Assembly (NCBI GenBank): GCA_020746875.1
Contig: JAGTJL010000014.1
Location: forward strand, 1,612,001-1,676,000
Length of the DNA: 64,000 nt
Direction: 5' to 3'
Origin: Rhexocercosporidium sp. MPI-PUGE-AT-0058
Taxonomy: Eukaryota > Ascomycota > Leotiomycetes > Helotiales
Positions 22,963 to 33,144 of this stretch are shown here, one piece after another (the stretch's first letter is position 1; the number at the start of each line of letters is the position of its first letter). The notes below the pieces were generated by a model. That model did no database searches. It was not told where the DNA came from and saw only the letters and a list, made by a program, of their open reading frames with translations. The position numbers and the translations under genes are program-made.

Positions 22963-24947
22963 GTTGATCTGGAAGATTGATTTCTACAAGATTTAATTCG
23001 GAAAAACTTCTCTGTATGAACGAATAATGACAGTGGAAGCTTACGCTCAATGGTCACCTATCGCAGACCTAGAGCAGCTAGGAATGCGTGACGTAACAAA
23101 AGGTAGGGCGTTGTTGGACAGCCGGAGCGACACCCCGATCAGGTGCTCGAAAGTATTTTTGTAATACCCTATGTAAAGAGTAAAGGCCCAGGTCGTGGGA
23201 AGAAGAGACTTTTTCTTGCTGGTAGGTGCGAGGTAGGCGTCTTGAAAGCAGAATACAAGCGTGGGGTGTGTCTTGCGGCAAGAGCGCGCGTAGCTCGGAT
23301 TTATCGCAGTAAAGATGAAGATTTCGAAGCAATCTCCTAGCTCGTAGACAGATTCGAGGATTTCTTGGACCTACTGGGAGGGCAACTCGAGTGTGGTTGA
23401 GCGAATGGGTGGAGGCTTCGCCGTTAATGTGTTTTAAAGAATCAAGGACCACAATGCAAGAGGCTGGCAGTCCAAAAGGTTTTGGCTGGAAAATTGGGAG
23501 CTGTGATGTTGAAATTTTGCTCTGGTGTTGTCGAGTAGATTGAAAGAAAAGTCTGCGCGGCAGGAACGAGAAGATGTTGACCTCGGTGCCTGCCGCACGT
23601 GATCATTTGTCATTGCTTTGGCGCAACTTGAAATTCACTGGGATAATTGATTGTAGCTAACTGCTACTTTACCTTCAAGTACGCTAAATTGATTTCTTGA
23701 AACATCTATCAGCATTATTGAAGAATGCGCCCAGCCAAGTCAATCAGCTCTGTCACTCCTTCAAATCAGTCACTTGTGTCCAGCCAGCTGCTCTTGACAA
23801 ACTCACTTCACTTCCCAAGGATGTCCAAGGCATTTATCTACCATATCGATATAGAACGCGCATTAGATTCACTCCGATTCTCTGTCGTGCGGTAAAGCTT
23901 GTTTCGTTCTGACCAGACTCGCCACACCGTCAAATCAGGTACACCTACGGACATCACTTTGACGTCTCGAGGCCACCACAGTCGTAAATTCATCCATAAT
24001 TTCCGAAATACTCCAGAAGATGCCGAATCATATTTGAGTCATGTATCAGGTATGATGGGAAAATGACACCTCGTCGGAATTATTCGAGCGGAGATGTGTC
24101 ACCTCCGATCACGCAACCCACGCAGTCCCACTTTCACTTGACGAATGCGAAATATCAAGGCAGAGAAGCACTCGAAATAACACCACTCTACATGTAATTC
24201 GTTCGAATCACTTCTTCTGTATCCACAGGTAAATGACAGTTCCCATCACCTACCAGCCCCCGACCTTCTGCTGGTGCGAGGTCGATGTTGATATGCTAGT
24301 TAAGCGAGAATCCTAGGAAATAGTGCCGAACTAGAAAGGCTAGCCAACCAACCTACCACGGTACCGAATCTCTCCCAAACACTCAAGAACTAGATCTTCA
24401 TCGCATATAGCAGTCCAAGCCCAATGCGCTATATATCGCAATCTGCTCTTAGCCTTCTTCCTGAACCTCGATTTCTTTTCCTCCGGAGATCGATTTCGCC
24501 GCAAAACCCTCCCTCTTTTCCGAACTTTTTACCACTACATTTTGATTCGGAATTTGTTCGCAATGGAAGATGAAAGAGAGGAGGTAGGTCCATCTGACAT
24601 AATGACATCAGAGCCACGAGAACGTGATTGGACCCGCATCCACCGTTTTGATGGAGGAACCGTCGCGGCTATACCCAGGAAATTGCCCATCTGACGGAGT
24701 CAGCACGACTAGTAGAATATTATATATTTTCTCACACTACCGACATCTAACCTCTCCAGAAATTAACCACAAATGTTACATGGGATTTTCAATTCACTCA
24801 TCCGTCCCTAACCACCCTCACCACTACCCCAACCTACCACATACTCGTTCATTACACACAACGTGTCAATGCCTCATCACATCTTCCTCATAACATTTTC
24901 AGCTATCGTCTTGTCCGCAATCATTCCCCATCTAGCACCAGCCTGCT
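22963..24947. other. Intergenic region between divergent 2EXR copies 2 and 3
   Basis: About 2 kb separate two divergently transcribed 2EXR genes. Small frames (e.g. 23078-23452 minus, 23697-23912 plus) carry no recognisable motif. No RNA gene is seen. It presumably contains both promoters. Confidence 0.5.
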
Positions 24948-26504
24948 ATGTCGTCGCACACCAACCAAACCCCCGCACAACCCCAGCCTCACAAGCTCTA
25001 CCTAGACCGTCGGACAGGACACTACCTCCAAGTAATAGGGACCCGCATCCTACGCCGCACGTACCTCCTCGACGAAGTAGAAGCATGTTCTTCGAAAAAG
25101 AAAGAAGAGCGGGAACCGCTCATGAAGTATTTTCGTGGGATCTTGGAGACGAAGAGGAGGTTTTATCATCCCCCGCCGGCGGGATTGGAGGGAAAGTCGG
25201 AGTTGGATTCGAGTGCATCTTTGGTGAAGGGGAAGAGTCGACAAGGGAATCAAAGTCAGGTCCAGAGCGAGAACGAGAATCAAGACTCAGGTCAGGGTTC
25301 TGGCCGAGATGTTGTTCAAAAAGGAACTCGAAGTCCAACCTCAGACCCATTTCAGGATCAGTCGCAGACCTTGATTCAGGATCTGAGCCTGACCCAAACT
25401 CCAGACCAAGACTGTGCTCAAATTCAGATAGTGGGTCAGATTCACTTTCCGACTCAGATCTCGAAACAAGATCCCACTCCATCCCAAGTTTCGAAACCAA
25501 TCGAACGCCTAATTCCACCCAACCAACGCATCTCGAACCTCTCGAGCACTCTCCAAATTCCAACTAACCAACAACCCGCAACCACAGCCAGGTCTCTAAA
25601 AACCTTCCCAAAATTTCCCCTCCTCCCCACAGAACTCCAACTCCAAATCTGGACCTCCTCCCTCCCCGGCCCGCGAATCTTCGAATGCACATCCACCGGC
25701 ATAGAATTCCTCAACCGTCCCCACGACGTCCTCACCTCCCATCGACCCCTCCTCTCCCTCCTCCGCGCCTGCAAGACCTCCAACAGGCTAATCGACAAAC
25801 GCTACACCTCTATCCGGATCATCATGCTCGGCTGGGACTTCCCCATCGAGTACTGCGAGCAACCGCATTACCTTGTAGATTTTGAGAAGGATGTCTTTTA
25901 TTTCCCGAATGCGGATGTGAGGGTTCTAGGGAGGGCCGGGGGGAGGGTGAGGAATTTGGCGTTGAGCGTTGCGGAGATTGGGTTCTGTGGCGTGCCGGGG
26001 ACCGTGGGGGGTGATGTGTTGGTTCCCCGTTGGGTGGTTGGGGGTAAAGTCAGTGATGAGGAGAGTGTCCGTCAAAGAGAAGAGTTCCATGGGATGCAGA
26101 GGACGTTTAGACATTGGGATCAGGATTATGAAGATACTGAGACTCACGTAGACACCGAGCCTGCTCACGAGGAGAAATTCCTCAAGAGTCTTACTCTTGT
26201 GGGTGATGGTGAGAGGGTTCTCTTAGGCATGGAAGCGAAGTTCGGGGTTGGTGCTGAGCGGGACTTCGAACATTCTTACTGGGAGTGGGTTGGTGGTGAC
26301 TTGCCTTTGCCTGTTGAGAGGACGAGCTTGGATGAGGAGCCGGATCATCCGTATTGGAAACTTTATCGAAAGAGGTTGGATAATGTTCAGGGAGCTCTTG
26401 AGTCTGAGCCGGTTAGACAGGCGTATGAAGGTATCGGAGTCAAATTTGAGTTGTGGCGGAGACCGCGACAAGAGGGTTTCTGGAGGAAGACTGCTAGGGG
26501 GTGA
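24948..26504 (+). CDS. 2EXR domain protein, copy 3, with Gln/Ser-rich insert
   Basis: A single exon encodes 518 residues. The N-terminus has the family helix LMKYFRGILETKRRFYHPP (about residues 57-75). A low-complexity Gln/Asp/Ser-rich linker of about 130 residues follows, with no counterpart in copies 1 and 2. The 2EXR signature is FPLLPTELQLQIWTSSLPGP with RIFECTSTGIEFLNRP. The C-terminal part contains LVGDGERVLLGMEAKFG, EEPDHPYWKLYRKR and the family ending GVKFELWRRP. The linker DNA is repetitive, which leaves long open frames on both strands and in a second sense frame; these are treated as shadows. Function is unknown, as for the family. Confidence 0.82.
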   Translation: MSSHTNQTPAQPQPHKLYLDRRTGHYLQVIGTRILRRTYLLDEVEACSSKKKEEREPLMKYFRGILETKRRFYHPPPAGLEGKSELDSSASLVKGKSRQGNQSQVQSENENQDSGQGSGRDVVQKGTRSPTSDPFQDQSQTLIQDLSLTQTPDQDCAQIQIVGQIHFPTQISKQDPTPSQVSKPIERLIPPNQRISNLSSTLQIPTNQQPATTARSLKTFPKFPLLPTELQLQIWTSSLPGPRIFECTSTGIEFLNRPHDVLTSHRPLLSLLRACKTSNRLIDKRYTSIRIIMLGWDFPIEYCEQPHYLVDFEKDVFYFPNADVRVLGRAGGRVRNLALSVAEIGFCGVPGTVGGDVLVPRWVVGGKVSDEESVRQREEFHGMQRTFRHWDQDYEDTETHVDTEPAHEEKFLKSLTLVGDGERVLLGMEAKFGVGAERDFEHSYWEWVGGDLPLPVERTSLDEEPDHPYWKLYRKRLDNVQGALESEPVRQAYEGIGVKFELWRRPRQEGFWRKTARG

Positions 26505-28978
26505 ATCCTTTAGGTCGGGCGACGTGGCAATGGTCTTGTGCAGCGCTTTCCGATACGTTACCGAGACTTGATCAAAACAGAGCAGAGAATTGGCGCAAAA
26601 CTTGAAAAGAGCTCAGTTAAGTCGAAGGAGCAGTTGTTATGGGTTCTCTTTCCGGCCGGCTAACAGAGCTGTATTTTTGTTGGGTTTAGCGTTCGGGTTG
26701 GGGATCTGGAATTTGGTGGTTTCTTTTGTCTGGAGTTATTTGTACTCTGTGATTCCCCCAGTTTTTTGAATTTTGTTATTGATTATTGCAAATTTTTCTA
26801 TTCTCTTAGTTGCTGGCAGGAATAGTTACGGGGAGGTGAAATTAGGTATGTTTCCTATAGATTTTGAACATTCTAGATACACAAAATAATAAATTGAATG
26901 TATTTTCTTCAACTTGTTACCGTCGGAAAAGATTATTTTCGAAGACACGGTGAGTGTGATGAGTTGTCAAGAGACATGCAGTGATCCCACGGTCTGGTTT
27001 ATTGGGCATATTGCTGCCATACCAGTATTGAAGCGAATTAGCGCGACTAACTTGTAGCACGCGTTGACATGGCTAGTGGTCAAGATTGAGACCAAGCTAA
27101 AAGTGACTAGTGCCCCCGACTAGAGCACAGTATGGCTTGACAATGACGACTTCAGAGTAAGAATTTCCGCGCTTTCAACTGCTGCGCCATTCAATCATGA
27201 GACATGTGTGACTGTCTTCGGGCCTTCATGTGTCAAGAAGATGGGAAAGTGAGATTACGTTAAGACCAAGCCATTCTGATGAAGACTCAAGTAAAACTTA
27301 CTTCAAATCCACTGAGAAGACTGAACTCGACCCAGATCGAGGATGTTTGGTTCCGGGACTGCACTGGGCATGGTTCAATTGAGATACACTCTGTGTTTTG
27401 AATGTTGAAGTCGCGGTCGTGCAAAGCCTTCCCAGAGATCGCCACACTCCGAATTGCATGAAACATTTCCATCAACTGCAGGATCGCCGTGTAACGCACT
27501 GCACAGCAAAGAGAGCGAGAGCGAGAGAGTGTGTGTGTGTGACTCAGAAAGATTGAAGACACTGTCTGACCCAGGAATATAGTACCTACCGTGAGACTAG
27601 GACGACTGCGGGTCTCAGTTGTACACCGTAAGAAGCAGCTGAAAACCAACACACACAAGAGAGAGAGAGCAGAAATGCCTCAATCTGAATCCGAATTTGC
27701 ATCACAACACCCAATCCCCAACAAATACTCTAGGAACACCATGCGGAAGAAGTCACACATGCCGGCAATCAAACAGAACTTTCTGCACTTTTGCACTTTA
27801 CCATCCCACTTCGCGATCCCCAGGGAGAATCACCAAGTGCCTTGCCCAACTTATCTGCAGCAAGCAAAAATTGGAATGCGATGCAAGTTCTCTGTGGTTA
27901 CGAGGCGGCGCGATGCGGTGCACAGTACACCGTTCATGCACATGCTGCCTGCACACCGTACTATAGACGCAGTGACGAGATGAATCCTACGAGCCTACAG
28001 TACATATACAGCAGGCAGGGGGCCAATTGACGAACGAGCGGGCCTGCCCGCAAGCGAGATGCAGCATCTCACAGGGACACGATGCAGGGCGGGCGCTAAT
28101 CGTGTCTGGGACCTTGGAAAACCAATCAAATGGCGCGCGTGTTTGGTTTCCAGTTCGTATGTGTGGGAACGAGAGGGAACATCCGCCTTGTGGATACGCT
28201 AGTTGGGGGGTTTGGTGTGGTCGTGGTCAAGAGTGATCTGGGTTGGGGATGGGGGCCAGGGAGGGATTGAGGGTGCGTTGCGGTGAACAACCCCGAGTAC
28301 TTAGTGCAGCTTAGTAGGGCTTCACCGCCGGGGAGTAATGCGAGGGGAGGGAGTTGAAGGTTGCGGTCCGTACGGGACCACGGGTGCATGCATCTCCAAG
28401 AGCTTCCATGTTTCGGTTTGTGATGACGAAATCGGTCTGGTAAAGTAGTCACTTACAACACCTAGTCGATGCATGCAGCCATCGGACGAGTCGACTTGGG
28501 TTTAGTCGAGTAGACTGACCGACGGGACACACCTTCCAATTCCCCTCCCCTGCGGCTGATGTGCATGAGGTGAGGGTGATGGATGGATGAAATTCCCGTC
28601 CCTTGTGACCAGTGCACGAGAGTCCTGGTCATATTGATTGTAGTTAGCTTCGAGATGCTGTGTTACCCATGACCTCGGTCAGCAAGACCTCGCTCGATCT
28701 CATCACCTCTCGTGCCTCCCCAGAAATGCTCATCCGAACCTTCTTCTTCGTCTTACGACCTTTCAGAAGAGGAATTTCTATTTCCAGCCTTCTTTGCAGA
28801 GGCGCAATGAATCGATGGTCTTGCTATTGAGGAATTCGGATTGGGTTGCTTTCTGGTTGCATTGTTGACTTTTCGATCGAGATTCCCTTTTGGCACTTGA
28901 GAAACATCGAGACTCGAATCACCAATGGTATAGAGACTTCCGAGTTAAGAATGAGCGAGAGCGTCAAAGTGGAAGAAA
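26505..28978. other. Gene-poor intergenic region
   Basis: About 2.5 kb hold only short frames without motifs. A compound microsatellite, (GAGAGC)n/(GA)n followed by (GT)n, lies at about 27509-27541. The stretch 28820-28978 is the likely promoter/5' UTR of the DUF7730 gene. Confidence 0.5.
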
Positions 28979-30004
28979 ATGCCACATCAAGCCCCCCCTC
29001 AAAATTGTGGCCCGAATCCAACAAATCAACAAACTGAATGTCTCTTCACGAGACTACCCATAGAACTTCGGCGCATAGTGTTTCGATACGTAATGGACGA
29101 CTGGGGATGGACAGAGAGACGTACGTTGAATATCCCCAAGTGCATTTACTTCAATTAGGGAAACCGTCCCCGAAGAATCTCTCGCCGAACAATCAATTCG
29201 TTGTAAAACTTCAAAAGGTGGAAAACCACTGACCAAGCTGCAGTACACATTGTTCGAGATTATGAGAAGGGGGATTTCGGCAACCGACGATTCGACAGTC
29301 CAAATGCTCCCGCAAGGACCAGACGGTTGACGTATGTGCCCTGCACGGCAACTTCGGAAAGTAATCAAGCATTGTCAATGACCAAAAGTTGGCCAACACA
29401 GCATGATTCCTGTCGAGGGTGGAAGGCGTTCAATGAAAGTCCGCCGCGGTTCCAGGGGTTGTATCTGGCAATGGGCTTGACCTGTCGGCGCCTGTAAGCA
29501 AAACCATTCACCTCTTACCACCTTTCCGTCCACCACTTCCTCAATTCTGACTGGCGATCTAGCCACTCAGAAGCTATCGACTTGCTATATTCCCAGCACT
29601 CGTTCGATCTCCTAGATATCCCGACCGCGCACCGTTTCCTGACCCATGCTCCCCTCCTGCATTTAAATCAGATCAGAACCCTCTGGATCTCCGCCGTCTT
29701 CTCAGCGCAATTGGGCGTTGGCGTCGGCATTCCAGCATCCACCTACCTTGTCTCGCCCGAAATAGCCAAGGAGACCGCCGAGAAGTGGGCAGCTATCTGT
29801 GAGATTTTGACGAAGATGAAGGGCTTGCAGAACTTGACTATGAGGATTTATCGGCATGCTGATTGTGGTTCTGAAGAGATCGAGATTTTGATGCCATTGA
29901 GAGGCGTTTACGTCGAGCGGGAGGTGGTTGTGCAGTTGCATTGTAAGAAAAAGGAGGATGGACCCTGGGAGGTCGGGAGGGTGATGAATGCCATTTGTTG
30001 TTGA
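28979..30004 (+). CDS. DUF7730-type (F-box-like) fungal protein
   Basis: Three exons (28979-29120, 29244-29493, 29563-30004) give 277 residues. Introns are 123 bp (GTACGT...CTGCAG) and 69 bp (GTAAGC...TCTAG). No single reading frame shows the gene. Once spliced it has the family layout: CLFTRLPIELRRIVFRYVM near residue 25, then LHIVRDYEKGDFGNRRF, then CRGWKAFNESPPRFQGLYLA followed by LTCRRLHSEAIDLLYSQHSF, and a C-terminal WAAICEILTKMKGLQNLTMR plus ILMPLRGVYVEREVVVQL. These blocks are typical of DUF7730, an expanded family in moulds whose N-terminal LP.ELR motif resembles F-box/2EXR openings. Biochemical role unknown. Confidence 0.83.
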
Positions 30005-30665
30005 GCCCGCAGGCGGTCGGTTTGTAGGTGGTTTGAATTGCTGGGTGGTTGTATTGGGGCTAATTGATGTGAAACGCTAGAGCTTGGAGCTTGGATGCAT
30101 GTGCTATTCATCATAGCAGATGAGAAAGGTTTACTGGACTGATGTAGAGAGTCAGAGAATCGTATTGATAATGAATAACGGGTTTTGTTGAAGCTTGATA
30201 GCTTGATTGTAAACCTGCATCTAATTTGAGCAGCGGCAGGAAAGAATCGAGATTGGGACGAATTTGAGCTAGGACGTGGATCGAGTAATGGGAATATGGG
30301 ATAGGAGGATAATAACGCTTTATGAATACGTTGAAGCTTGGTATCTTGGATGGTAGGTAGAACTACATCCATAGTTAGCAATGCATCGAAAGTCTGCTAT
30401 ATAGAATCACTCGCGTGCAATCTTTCCACTTCTGGTCTTCTGTGGCGCTGAATCCTAGATCTGTGTGTTGCCGGAAACGGTCGAGTGAGGATGACAAGTT
30501 GGATGCATTCGGCGATGGACAAAGATGTTCCTCAAAATTGGTATGTCGGGAAAACTTTGCCAAAAGTTGAAGAAACAAAGCTTCAAAGCGTCGACGCAAA
30601 CAAGGAATGAATATCCTTGAAGCTCCAGCATATAAACATCTACATGCCCAACTCTTCGAACAAGC

Positions 30666-31460
30666 ATGCACACGGCAAGCATCAATCTAGCCATCATGAC
30701 TGCAACCTCCCTCATCGGAGACCTGATCGACCCGTCTGCATGGGGGGAAGAGGACAAACTCAACATGGACAACTACCACATCTGGTCCCACCGAGTCGGA
30801 CTCATGCTTCGACACCACCAACTCAACAAGTACATTCGCACCAAAGCCCTTACTGAAACGACCGACACGCCCTCAGAAGAAGACATCAAGAACCTCAGTC
30901 TAGCATCCAGCTACATCCAGCAAACGATGACCTCCGCACTCCTCGCCAAGTTCGTAAACAACGACGAGGAGGTCCTCCACGACTCTCGCAAGCTCTGGAA
31001 GAAGCTCGCAGACTCCGAGATCTTGATCCACAAAGGCAAGGCGGCATTCATCCACTTCCATATCCAGCTTGGGAATCTCCGCTTGAGAGACTTCAAGGAC
31101 CCGGCGGAGTTTGTGGCGAAGTCGATTGAGTTCCAGAAGATGCGCAAGGCGACAGAGGTGCCGCTGACGGACGACCTGGAGAATATTGCGGCGCTAGTCA
31201 AGAATCTGCCGAGAGAGTTAGAGGAGTTGGGCTTGAAGTGGAGGTTGAGTGATTTTGAGGGCTTGACAGCGATTGAGGCTGCGGCGCAGATCAAAGATGC
31301 GCAAGAGGTTTTTGATAGTCTGCCCAGGGTCGAGAGACCTAGGGATGCAACACGTCCAGATCGTGAACCTCGTCGTGATAATGGACGACGGCGACGCGGC
31401 GGGGAGGGAAGAGGTCGCCTTGGTCGAAGAATTGTTGGTCGACGAGGTGCGAGGCGATGA
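30666..31460 (+). CDS. Solo Gag-like protein (copia type, UBN2/DUF4219-like), copy 1
   Basis: 264 residues from ATG 30666; ATG 30696 is an alternative start. The N-terminal LNMDNYHIWSHRVGLMLRHH and NKYIRTKAL match the start of Ty1/copia Gag proteins (L..NY..W...M...L). The helical body also fits (SSYIQQTMTSALLAKFV, SRKLWKKLADSEI, AAFIHFHIQLGNLRLRD, DDLENIAALVKNLPREL). Instead of a CCHC zinc knuckle it ends in an Arg/Gly-rich basic tail (about residues 226-264). There is no protease, integrase or reverse transcriptase downstream and no flanking LTR. It is therefore either a Gag remnant or a domesticated Gag-like gene. The intact frame argues for retention. A similar gene follows 251 bp downstream. 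Confidence 0.7.
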   Translation: MHTASINLAIMTATSLIGDLIDPSAWGEEDKLNMDNYHIWSHRVGLMLRHHQLNKYIRTKALTETTDTPSEEDIKNLSLASSYIQQTMTSALLAKFVNNDEEVLHDSRKLWKKLADSEILIHKGKAAFIHFHIQLGNLRLRDFKDPAEFVAKSIEFQKMRKATEVPLTDDLENIAALVKNLPRELEELGLKWRLSDFEGLTAIEAAAQIKDAQEVFDSLPRVERPRDATRPDREPRRDNGRRRRGGEGRGRLGRRIVGRRGARR

Positions 31461-31711
31461 TTGTGGGAGTGACGTGACGATGGTGTCAAACCTGTGTTGG
31501 GTGTTTCCATATTTGCAGGCGAGAAGACTGTAGATTGCCTCAATTGGTGGTAACGACTACGCAATAGTATAACCACTTGGGCATCACATTTTTTCCCAGT
31601 CGAAATTCCAATCATTTCCTACATAAATCAAGAAGCAAATCCAAATCTAATTAGTGAACTAAAACACAAAAATTCAACAACAATCAAGACAACAAACGGC
31701 CATCAGCCAAA

Positions 31712-32401
31712 ATGACCGACTTCGATTTCGACACCGACGAGCTCGAAGCTGACTTCAGACGCATCAGGAAACTAAAAGGAAGCTCCAACTACTTAATCTG
31801 GAGACGCAACATAATCTCAATACTCGAATATTACCAGGTAGAAGCATGCATTCAACCCGACGAGTTCTTCGACCATGAAGAGGTCAATGATGAGGATCTT
31901 AGCTACATGTCGACACTTATCCAAAGCACATTCTCCAGCAGATTGGATTTCTGCATCTGGAGCGAGTTGGATATCAATTCTCGAAAACTATGGCAGGAAC
32001 TCGATGATCGTTTCCAGCCAAAGGGGAAATGGGCTTGCATCATGCACACGATACAGCTGAACCGTATGCGGCCCGAACACCTCGCAAATGATAATCTGTA
32101 CTGCAGTAAAGAGAGATTGATTGCGTCGCAGAGGAACGAGACGGGTGTTAAAGTGACGAGAGAAATTGAGAACATGGTGGGCATTGTGGAGAGCTTGCCG
32201 GAGTATCTGAATTATTTACAGTTGCAGTGGTGCGTGGCTAAGGAGGATGAACTTACGGCTGCGAAGATGCAGGAGAAGGTTTTGGAGGCGGATAAGTTTT
32301 ATAATTCGCCTGAAGAGAAGGAGTTGAGAGCTAGGATGTGTCTGACTCCTAGAAAGGACGAGATACAGCTGGAGATAGCAGAGGTAGTAGGCACGTTATG
32401 A
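31712..32401 (+). CDS. Solo Gag-like protein (copia type), copy 2
   Basis: 229 residues. RRIRKLKGSSNYLIWRRNII is the Gag-like opening, followed by EYYQVEACIQP, SYMSTLIQSTFSSRLDFCIW, SRKLWQELDDRF, KWACIMHTIQLNRMRPE and REIENMVGIVESLPEYLNYL. Each block aligns in order with copy 1 (SRKLWKKLAD, LENIAALVKNLPREL). The two are thus diverged tandem paralogues. This copy has an acidic N-terminus and lacks both the basic tail and any zinc knuckle. No pol or LTR is visible. The gene lies 555 bp upstream of the U4 snRNA gene, on the same strand. Function unknown. Confidence 0.65.
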   Translation: MTDFDFDTDELEADFRRIRKLKGSSNYLIWRRNIISILEYYQVEACIQPDEFFDHEEVNDEDLSYMSTLIQSTFSSRLDFCIWSELDINSRKLWQELDDRFQPKGKWACIMHTIQLNRMRPEHLANDNLYCSKERLIASQRNETGVKVTREIENMVGIVESLPEYLNYLQLQWCVAKEDELTAAKMQEKVLEADKFYNSPEEKELRARMCLTPRKDEIQLEIAEVVGTL

Positions 32402-32955
32402 TGTTGGGCTTGGTGTTTGTATAGAAATGATTTTTGTGGGATGACGTTTAGCATTCGAGGCGGCTCAAATTCGTGTTCGGGGAAGCGAGTTCTGCAACAG
32501 ATAATTCACTTTCAAAATCAAGAGCTTGACCCATTTGAATCTCTTTGTGAAGTTAATGTCCCGGAGTTATTTAGAGACTTTGAACAGACTCAGATTCAAG
32601 GATGTAGAGAGAGCGAATGTTGGAATATTGGTCCTCGCTCGCACCGCCGAAGATGAATTTTGCCCCCATCAACCTTGACCGAGGCATCAAATCAGAGTTG
32701 CGTGATTGAAGGGTACATTTTGTATGGCAAGAGAAAAAAATACTGATCTGTAGGTAATTCATAATTGGATTCACCATTGCCATCTTAATTATCGCTCACC
32801 AGAAAGTGGTGAATACCAGACAGGCATTTCTTCTCAAGAGGGCGTCCACTCCACGTGATTGGTACGCTAATCTCACTAGCTCCGCCTTAGCGGCTGCAGC
32901 CCCCATATGTTGCTCGCCCAAAATTTTGTCCCTTTCCTTTCCTCTTCTCTTCTTC
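32402..32955. other. Intergenic region / U4 snRNA promoter side
   Basis: No protein gene is supported. The last ~27 bases (32929-32955) are a nearly pure pyrimidine tract immediately upstream of the inferred U4 5' end. A conserved upstream snRNA element could not be identified without comparison. Confidence 0.45.
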
Positions 32956-33144
32956 ATCTTAGTGCATGGGTAAGCTACCACCCCCCAATATCCCCAAGTC
33001 CCTCACGTCGCTAACTGTTCCTCGCAGGTATTACGCATCGCAGTGAGGATTCGTCCGAGCGTGTGTTTTTGCTTATTGAAAACTACAATAATATTGACGC
33101 TCTCATTTGGCTTCGGCCGGGTGAGGAATTTTTGGAACCACACA
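32956..33144 (+). ncRNA. U4 spliceosomal snRNA gene containing a spliceosomal intron
   Basis: Exon 1 is 32956-32969 (ATCTTAGTGCATGG) and exon 2 is 33028 to about 33144, giving a mature RNA of about 131 nt. Joined, the first 35 nt align without gaps to yeast U4 (both ...GGG..(U/A)UACGCAU..CAGUGAGG). The 5' stem-loop follows: stem 33033-33041 with 33059-33066, the k-turn internal loop for Snu13/15.5K, and cap GGA-UUCG-UCC at 33047-33056. GAUUCGUCCGAG is identical to yeast, while the lower stem changes AUC/GAU to CGC/GCG, a compensatory exchange. Next come UUUUUGCUUAUUGAAAAC (U4/U6 stem I region), a perfect 10-bp hairpin with a UUCG loop (33102-33125) and the Sm site AATTTTTGG (33127-33135). U4 chaperones U6 in the tri-snRNP. 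The 3' end is inferred from the distance past the Sm site in yeast. Confidence 0.93.
32970..33027 (+). other. 58-bp spliceosomal-type intron inside the U4 snRNA
   Basis: The donor is GTAAGC at 32970. The branch-site match GCTAAC lies at 33010-33015, about 14 nt before the acceptor CGCAG, which ends at 33027. Length and signals equal those of the mRNA introns in this window. Its removal restores the U4 5' domain with exactly the yeast spacing. The intron sits between mature nucleotides 14 and 15, inside the segment that forms U4/U6 stem II, so an unspliced transcript could not form that helix normally. Confidence 0.88.

Noticed and set aside
24863..25567. 234-codon frame overlapping 2EXR copy 3 in another sense frame, and a 147-codon antisense frame (25563-25120)
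   Set aside because: Both lie over the repetitive Gln/Ser-rich linker, whose composition keeps several frames open. They lack domains and conflict with the clearly homologous 2EXR frame.
27287..28236. Several 70-130 codon frames around the GA/GT microsatellite
   Set aside because: Low-complexity translations without motifs; the region looks non-coding.
30911..31615. 234-codon antisense frame over Gag-like copy 1
   Set aside because: It mirrors the codon bias of the sense gene and has no recognisable motif.
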